Source: DASZZV01 sp035544835 (GTDB lineage: Bacteria; Acidobacteriota; Thermoanaerobaculia; Gp7-AA8). From it: a stretch of DNA of 17,747 nt. Under the pieces are notes generated by a model. The model searched no databases. It saw nothing but the letters and a program-made list of their open reading frames with translations, and had not been told where the DNA came from. Positions within the stretch are counted from its first letter, which is position 1, and each line of letters starts with the position of its first letter. The stretch is taken from contig DASZZV010000375.1 of the NCBI GenBank assembly GCA_035544835.1, positions 1-17,747 on the forward strand. The letters run 5' to 3'. Shown here piece by piece: positions 14,172 through 17,747 of this stretch. A program made the translations under genes and the position numbers.

Positions 14172-16562
14172 ATGACACGAGTCTATAAAGTCACGCTGCT
14201 GCTATCGCTGCTTGCCCTGGCGGCGAGCTCTCTGTTTGCCCAGACGTCGTCGACTGACGCCGACCTCCGCGGTAAGACGATCGAACGGTTCGACGTGGCC
14301 GGCAATACGTCGGTCGCGAAGGACACGATTCGTGTTTATCTGGGCGTCAATCCCGGCGAGCCTTATAACCCCGAGGCGCTCAGGAGCAACTTCCTCAACC
14401 TCTGGCAGACCGGCCTGTTCGATGACGTCCGAATCGATGCTTCGAAGGGAGAATCCGGCGTCATCATCAAGGCGACGGTCCGTGAGCGTCCCCGCATTGG
14501 AGCCGTCGAGTACAAGGGCAACAAATCACTGACGACGGCCAAGATTGGTGAGGCTCTCGAGCACGAGAAGATCGACCTTCATGTCGGCAACACCATCGAG
14601 CAGACGCTGATCAAGCGTGCCGCTGAAACCATTCGTAAGACATACACCGAGGGCGGATATGAAGGGGTGACCGTCGAGACTCGACTCGAGGATCGACCCA
14701 ACCCCGCAGAGAAGAAGATCGTCTTCATCATCAACGAAGGGATCAAGGCCAAAGTTGCGGCCATCGATTTCGCCGGCAACAAACGATTCAGCGACCGGCG
14801 CCTCCGCTCGGTCATGAAAGACGTCAAGACCGACAACCTCATCACCTGGATCCGTAAAAAGAATCTTTACGTTCCCTCCAAACTGCAGGAGGACCTGGAG
14901 AAGGTTCGCAACTATTACCAGGACTATGGCTACAAAGACGTGCAGTTCGGCGACCCGCAGATCATCACCCTCAAGAAAAGAAAGCCTCGCGTCAAAATCG
15001 TGATCCCCGTTACCGAAGGGCCGGTTCACACCTACCGCGACGTCTCGGTGTCGGGCAACAAGGTTTTCACCTCCGAGCAGATGATCGGGAAGTGGCCGTT
15101 GAAGAAAGGTGACATCCTCAGCCGCAAGCCGATTCAGGCCCGCATCGACGGTTTCGAGGACGCTTACCGGCGCCTGGGTTACATCTACGCCTACGTCAAT
15201 CCAGAGTACGTCGAAGCCGAAAACAATGTCGTCGACGTCCATCTGGAAGTGTTCGAGGGCGACCAGTTCACCCTGGGACGTCTCGAGTTCGAAGGCAATA
15301 CCGTTACCAAAGACAAGGTCCTCCGGCGCGAGATCTATCTCGACGAAGGCTCGGTCATGGACATGGAGACCTTCAAGGCCAGTTTGTACAAGCTGGGGCA
15401 GCTCGGTTACTTCAAAGTGACCCAGAATCCCGACTTCAAGGTCAATCCGCAGAACAAGACTGTCGACGTTACCGTGAAGGGGGAGGAAGAGGGCAAGAAC
15501 GACGTGCAGTTCGGCGGCGGTTACTCCGAGACCTATGGGTTCTTCGGCCAGTTCTCTTTCTCGACGCGCAATTTCCTCGGCGAAGGCGAGACCTTCGGCG
15601 TCAATTACCAGCGCGGCCGGCGCCAGAACTTCTTCAGCCTCTCCTACTCGGATCCATGGTTCATGGATCGCCCCCACAGCCTCGGGGTCTCGATCTTCGA
15701 TCGCCAGACCATTCTTCCGGCCAGCGTCGGTTTCGAAAGCCGTAGTAAGGGTGGGAGTGTCGCCTACGGCTACCATCTCAGTCGCTTCCAGAACTTCTCT
15801 GTGAGCTACGGGTATCAGCGAAGCCGGGAACATACCGAGTTCACGCCGACGCCCGATCCTGACGGCAACATCCCGCTGCCCGATATCGCCGACAACAGTT
15901 TCATCACCTCGGCGGTCATCCCGGCCTGGCGCTATGACTCGCGCGACAATCCATTTGATACCACTCGAGGCGCCAAGAGCTCGATCTCTCTGGCCTACGA
16001 AGGCGGTCCCCTCGGCGGAACCATCGATATCATCAAACCGAGCCTCGACTACACGATCTTCAAGAAGCTGTCGAAACGGAGCTCGGTCGATTTCAACGTC
16101 GAGGTCGGAACGATCATCCCCACGAGCTCGTCGAATTGCGCCAACTCCTTCGCCGACCTGGCGAAGTTCAAAAACAAGTTGTGCGTGCCCCGCTCGGAGC
16201 GTTTCTTCGTCGGTGGCGAGTACTCGGTCCGCGGCTTCAGGTCGTACAGCATCGGGCCCCGGGAGACGCTCAACGGTCAGAGCGTGGTCGTGGGCGGATA
16301 CAGCTACAACGTGTTCAACCTCGAGTACATCCTCAGGGTCAACGAACCCCTGCGTTTCGTACTTTTTGCCGACGCCGGACAGTCCTATGGCTACAAAGCC
16401 AGGTGGGATTTCAGCGCCTTGCGGTATTCCACCGGCGCCGAGCTCCGGATCTTCCTGCCGGTGTTTCAGTTTCCGCTGCGGTTTATCTACGCGATCAACC
16501 CCGATTCACGAAAGGGTGACGAGTTCGAGTCGTTCCAGTTCACGATCGGGAATACCTTCTAG
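14172..16562 (+). CDS. bamA: Outer-membrane protein assembly factor BamA
   Basis: This 796-aa Omp85 protein is the core of the BAM complex that folds beta-barrel proteins into the outer membrane. A signal peptide (MTRVYKVTLLLSLLALAASS, cleavage after LFA) fixes the start at ATG 14172; the frame is open to 14007 but only through the repeat and leader. agggagagg lies 15 nt upstream, rather far. Five POTRA domains span about 28-440 (repeated patterns such as FAGNKRFSDRRL and FEGNTVTKDKVLRREIYL), followed by a barrel from about 443. The conserved L6 motif VRGF is at 686-689, and the chain ends in Phe (TIGNTF), as beta-signals do. Two cysteines, 656 and 671, lie just before it and may form an external disulfide. 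It is followed 90 nt later by skp, the usual order. Confidence 0.96.
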   Translation: MTRVYKVTLLLSLLALAASSLFAQTSSTDADLRGKTIERFDVAGNTSVAKDTIRVYLGVNPGEPYNPEALRSNFLNLWQTGLFDDVRIDASKGESGVIIKATVRERPRIGAVEYKGNKSLTTAKIGEALEHEKIDLHVGNTIEQTLIKRAAETIRKTYTEGGYEGVTVETRLEDRPNPAEKKIVFIINEGIKAKVAAIDFAGNKRFSDRRLRSVMKDVKTDNLITWIRKKNLYVPSKLQEDLEKVRNYYQDYGYKDVQFGDPQIITLKKRKPRVKIVIPVTEGPVHTYRDVSVSGNKVFTSEQMIGKWPLKKGDILSRKPIQARIDGFEDAYRRLGYIYAYVNPEYVEAENNVVDVHLEVFEGDQFTLGRLEFEGNTVTKDKVLRREIYLDEGSVMDMETFKASLYKLGQLGYFKVTQNPDFKVNPQNKTVDVTVKGEEEGKNDVQFGGGYSETYGFFGQFSFSTRNFLGEGETFGVNYQRGRRQNFFSLSYSDPWFMDRPHSLGVSIFDRQTILPASVGFESRSKGGSVAYGYHLSRFQNFSVSYGYQRSREHTEFTPTPDPDGNIPLPDIADNSFITSAVIPAWRYDSRDNPFDTTRGAKSSISLAYEGGPLGGTIDIIKPSLDYTIFKKLSKRSSVDFNVEVGTIIPTSSSNCANSFADLAKFKNKLCVPRSERFFVGGEYSVRGFRSYSIGPRETLNGQSVVVGGYSYNVFNLEYILRVNEPLRFVLFADAGQSYGYKARWDFSALRYSTGAELRIFLPVFQFPLRFIYAINPDSRKGDEFESFQFTIGNTF

Positions 16563-16652
16563 ATAGGCCCTGCTTCTTGAACGAAGCAATTACAGAGACG
16601 TCCATTCCGAGGCTTGCGCGTTGCGGCTTCCACGGTCCAAAAGGAGAGGTTC

Positions 16653-17192
16653 ATGAAAAGAGTAGTTTTCGCATTGGTTGCCGCCATGGCTTTGCCAGTC
16701 ATGGCGCAGACGACTGCCCCGGCTCGGGTCGCAGTCATCAATATTCAGAAGGTCCTCGCTGACTCCGTCTCTGGCAAGGTTGCTTACGAGAGGCTCCAGA
16801 AGCTTCAGGACGAGAAGGCTTCGCGAGCTCAGAAGATGGACGAAGAGCTCAAGGCCATCGACGCCCAGATCAACGAAAAGAAGATGTCGCTCAGCGACGA
16901 GAAGGTCGTCGAGCTACGCAAGCAGTTCGACGAGAAGAAGATCGCCTTCCAGCGCTACGCGCAGGATGCCGATCGCGATCTGACAGCCGAGCGCGACAAA
17001 GCGCTGGCCGATCTCGAGAAACAGCTCATGCCCGTCATCAACGAGGTAGGCAAAGAAATGGGCTTCGCAGCCATCTTCAATAAGTATGAGTCTGGTCTCG
17101 TCTATGCTTCCGAAGCCATCGACATCAGCGATGTCGTCGTAAAGCGTTTCAACGACAGAGCGACTCCTCGTCCCGCCGCCGCAAAGAAGTAA
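16653..17192 (+). CDS. skp: Periplasmic chaperone Skp/OmpH
   Basis: This 179-aa OmpH-family chaperone would hold unfolded outer-membrane proteins on their way to BamA. The start is ATG 16653, with aaggagagg at 16641-16649; an in-frame ATG at 16614 would mask the signal peptide MKRVVFALVAAMALPVMA. The mature protein opens with ARVAVINIQKVLADSVSGK, the family's strand and helix start. It has long charged coiled-coil arms (about 45-130, Lys/Glu/Asp rich) and returns with MGFAAIFNKYESGLVYASEAIDISDVVVKRFN. A short basic Ala/Pro/Lys tail ends it. It is probably co-transcribed with bamA and closed by the terminator just downstream. The lpxD and fabZ genes that often follow are absent. Confidence 0.93.
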   Translation: MKRVVFALVAAMALPVMAQTTAPARVAVINIQKVLADSVSGKVAYERLQKLQDEKASRAQKMDEELKAIDAQINEKKMSLSDEKVVELRKQFDEKKIAFQRYAQDADRDLTAERDKALADLEKQLMPVINEVGKEMGFAAIFNKYESGLVYASEAIDISDVVVKRFNDRATPRPAAAKK

Positions 17193-17212
17193 TTTCGATT
17201 CCCATCGATCAA

Positions 17213-17244
17213 AAAAGCCTCCCCGACCGGGAGGCTTTTCTGTT
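17213..17244 (+). terminator. Rho-independent terminator after skp
   Basis: A perfect 11-bp stem aaaagcctccc (17213-17223) and gggaggctttt (17229-17239) closes the loop cgacc, followed by a T-rich stretch. It lies 20 nt after the skp stop and ends the bamA-skp unit. The flanking A and T runs make it potentially active in both directions. Confidence 0.93.
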
Positions 17245-17278
17245 TTGGTTGCGTTCTCCATGTTTGGTGCGAGAAGTC

Positions 17279-17312
17279 GGATGACAAGCACGTTTCTTTC
17301 CCTCATCGGCGA
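17279..17312 (+). repeat. GGATGACAAGCACG repeat module, copy 2
   Basis: These 34 bp are the perfect reverse complement of 17566-17599, and their first 23 bp also match 199-221 in the left flank. Downstream (gaggcagcg...) the sequence resembles but does not equal copy 1, so copies have diverged and the family is older than a recent duplication. Confidence 0.85.
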
Positions 17313-17350
17313 GGCAGCGTGCCTTGCTTCCCATGACACCAATAGTTACC

Positions 17351-17452
17351 CGTCATTCTGAGGCCGCGTAGCGCGGCCGAAGAATCTCAAGATGCGCGGC
17401 TTGTGGCTAGAGCAGCGTATCTTGAGATTCTTCGCTTCGGCTCAGAATGACG
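17351..17452. repeat. Palindromic unit bordered by CGTCATTCTGAG
   Basis: Outer arms cgtcattctgag (17351-17362) and ctcagaatgacg (17441-17452) pair perfectly, and inner arms gaagaatctcaagat (17379-17393) and its complement (17419-17433) pair over 15 bp. An internal ggccgcgtagcgcggcc is itself palindromic. The border is a variant of the GTCATCCTGAG edge of the other units, so this belongs to the same family. Confidence 0.8.
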
Positions 17453-17496
17453 ACCATCTTGTGTCATCGTTCTTCAACGACGTTTGCGTCGTTCCC

Positions 17497-17549
17497 CGGC
17501 TTCTAAGAAACTCCCTGTATTTACGCGGGTTCCCTGATGTGTCATCCCG
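17497..17549. repeat. Inverted copy of 70-122
   Basis: This is the perfect 53-bp reverse complement of the left-flank block 70-122. It is preceded by gcgtcgttcccc and followed by a different unit than in the left flank, so the match is a shared module and not a simple inverted duplication of the whole island. Confidence 0.85.
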
Positions 17550-17565
17550 GGGAACGACGCAGGCG

Positions 17566-17599
17566 TCGCCGATGAGGGAAAGAAACGTGCTTGTCATCC
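17566..17599 (-). repeat. GGATGACAAGCACG repeat module, copy 3 (inverted)
   Basis: This is the reverse complement of 17279-17312 over 34 bp. It also matches the left-flank copy, with the part 17577-17603 complementary to 195-221 over 27 bp. Together copies 2 and 3 enclose about 250 bp that includes the palindromic unit 17351-17452. Confidence 0.85.
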
Positions 17600-17648
17600 T
17601 GAGCACGGGACAGCGTGCGCGCTGCCACTGAGAAAAGAAACTGGATGG

Positions 17649-17688
17649 GTGTCATCCCGAGCCGCAGCGAGGGATCTGGGCGGGGGCC
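17649..17688. repeat. Inverted-repeat arm shared with 41-80
   Basis: This is the perfect 40-bp reverse complement of 41-80. It opens with gtgtcatcccgag and ends cgggggcc. Locally, ctgggcgggggcc (17676-17688) can also pair with the last bases of the window, closing the palindrome around the terminal repeat. No gene was recognised between 17245 and the window end. Confidence 0.85.
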
Positions 17689-17694
17689 TTAGAC

Positions 17695-17747
17695 CCTTGG
17701 CCATCGAAAATGTTTGCGAGCACCACGATGGAAGGGCCCCCGCCCAG
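17695..17747. repeat. 53-bp terminal direct repeat, right copy
   Basis: Identical to positions 1-53. If the ends are overlaid, the repeat forms the loop and one arm start of a single palindromic element whose other arm is 17649-17688. The junction therefore reads as an intact copy of the element. Confidence 0.95.

Noticed and set aside
14526..15833. 435-codon open frame on the minus strand across bamA
   Set aside because: Antisense shadow of bamA with low-complexity acidic/hydrophobic composition and no ribosome site or motif.
16570..16587. Short hairpin tgcttc/gaagca between bamA and skp as a terminator
   Set aside because: Only 6 bp, no T-run, and the genes are normally co-transcribed.
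1..17747. Interpretation of the window as a small circular plasmid or phage
   Set aside because: No replication initiator, partition, mobilisation or phage gene; content is core chromosomal, and the end overlap lies in a dispersed-type palindromic repeat.

Overview
The window looks like a GC-rich stretch of chromosome from a diderm (two-membrane) bacterium. Outer-membrane biogenesis genes (bamA, skp/ompH, lolD, a periplasmic SurA/PrsA-like foldase) sit beside a ClpC-type unfoldase with a UVR linker, a membrane-anchored Ser/Thr kinase and a TldD/TldE-like pair. This mix would fit Acidobacteriota or a related phylum. That placement is inference from gene content; there is no rRNA or other marker to settle it.

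Layout. 1-362 is a palindromic repeat island. 363-2312 (+) is a Ser/Thr kinase with one membrane span and TPR-like repeats. It converges, 10 nt apart, on a minus-strand unit of dnaB (5730-4339), a short TldD-like protease (4295-3279) and a TldE/PmbA-like partner (3282-2323). 5731-6138 is intergenic, with DnaA-box-like words and a hairpin. Next come a SurA-like PPIase with a clear terminator (6139-7134), then lolD overlapping clpC (7223-10325), then a small protein and a nucleotidyltransferase (10337-11120). A divergent type-B carboxylesterase lies on the minus strand (12779-11139). After it come osmC (12910-13335), a remnant of a secreted-protein gene (13457-13336, minus), a tautomerase (13485-13868), a long REP-like hairpin (13885-14019), bamA and skp (14172-17192) with a terminator, and a second repeat island (17249-17747).

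The genes fall into three themes. The envelope genes work together: the SurA-like foldase and Skp escort outer-membrane proteins, BamA inserts them, and LolD powers lipoprotein release from the inner membrane. ClpC and the TldD/E pair handle proteolysis. OsmC, the tautomerase and the esterase are small stress or metabolic enzymes.

The first 53 bases are identical to the last 53 and lie in a palindromic repeat. The window is therefore probably a complete assembly contig that broke at, or was falsely closed through, a dispersed repeat. It should not be read as a 17.7-kb plasmid, because it carries core chromosomal genes. I see no tRNA, rRNA, CRISPR array, transposase or phage gene. I did not find a convincing new multi-gene system. 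The best leads are the minimal TldD/TldE pair behind dnaB, the small-protein/nucleotidyltransferase cassette behind clpC, the lolD-clpC fusion-like overlap, and the repeat islands.
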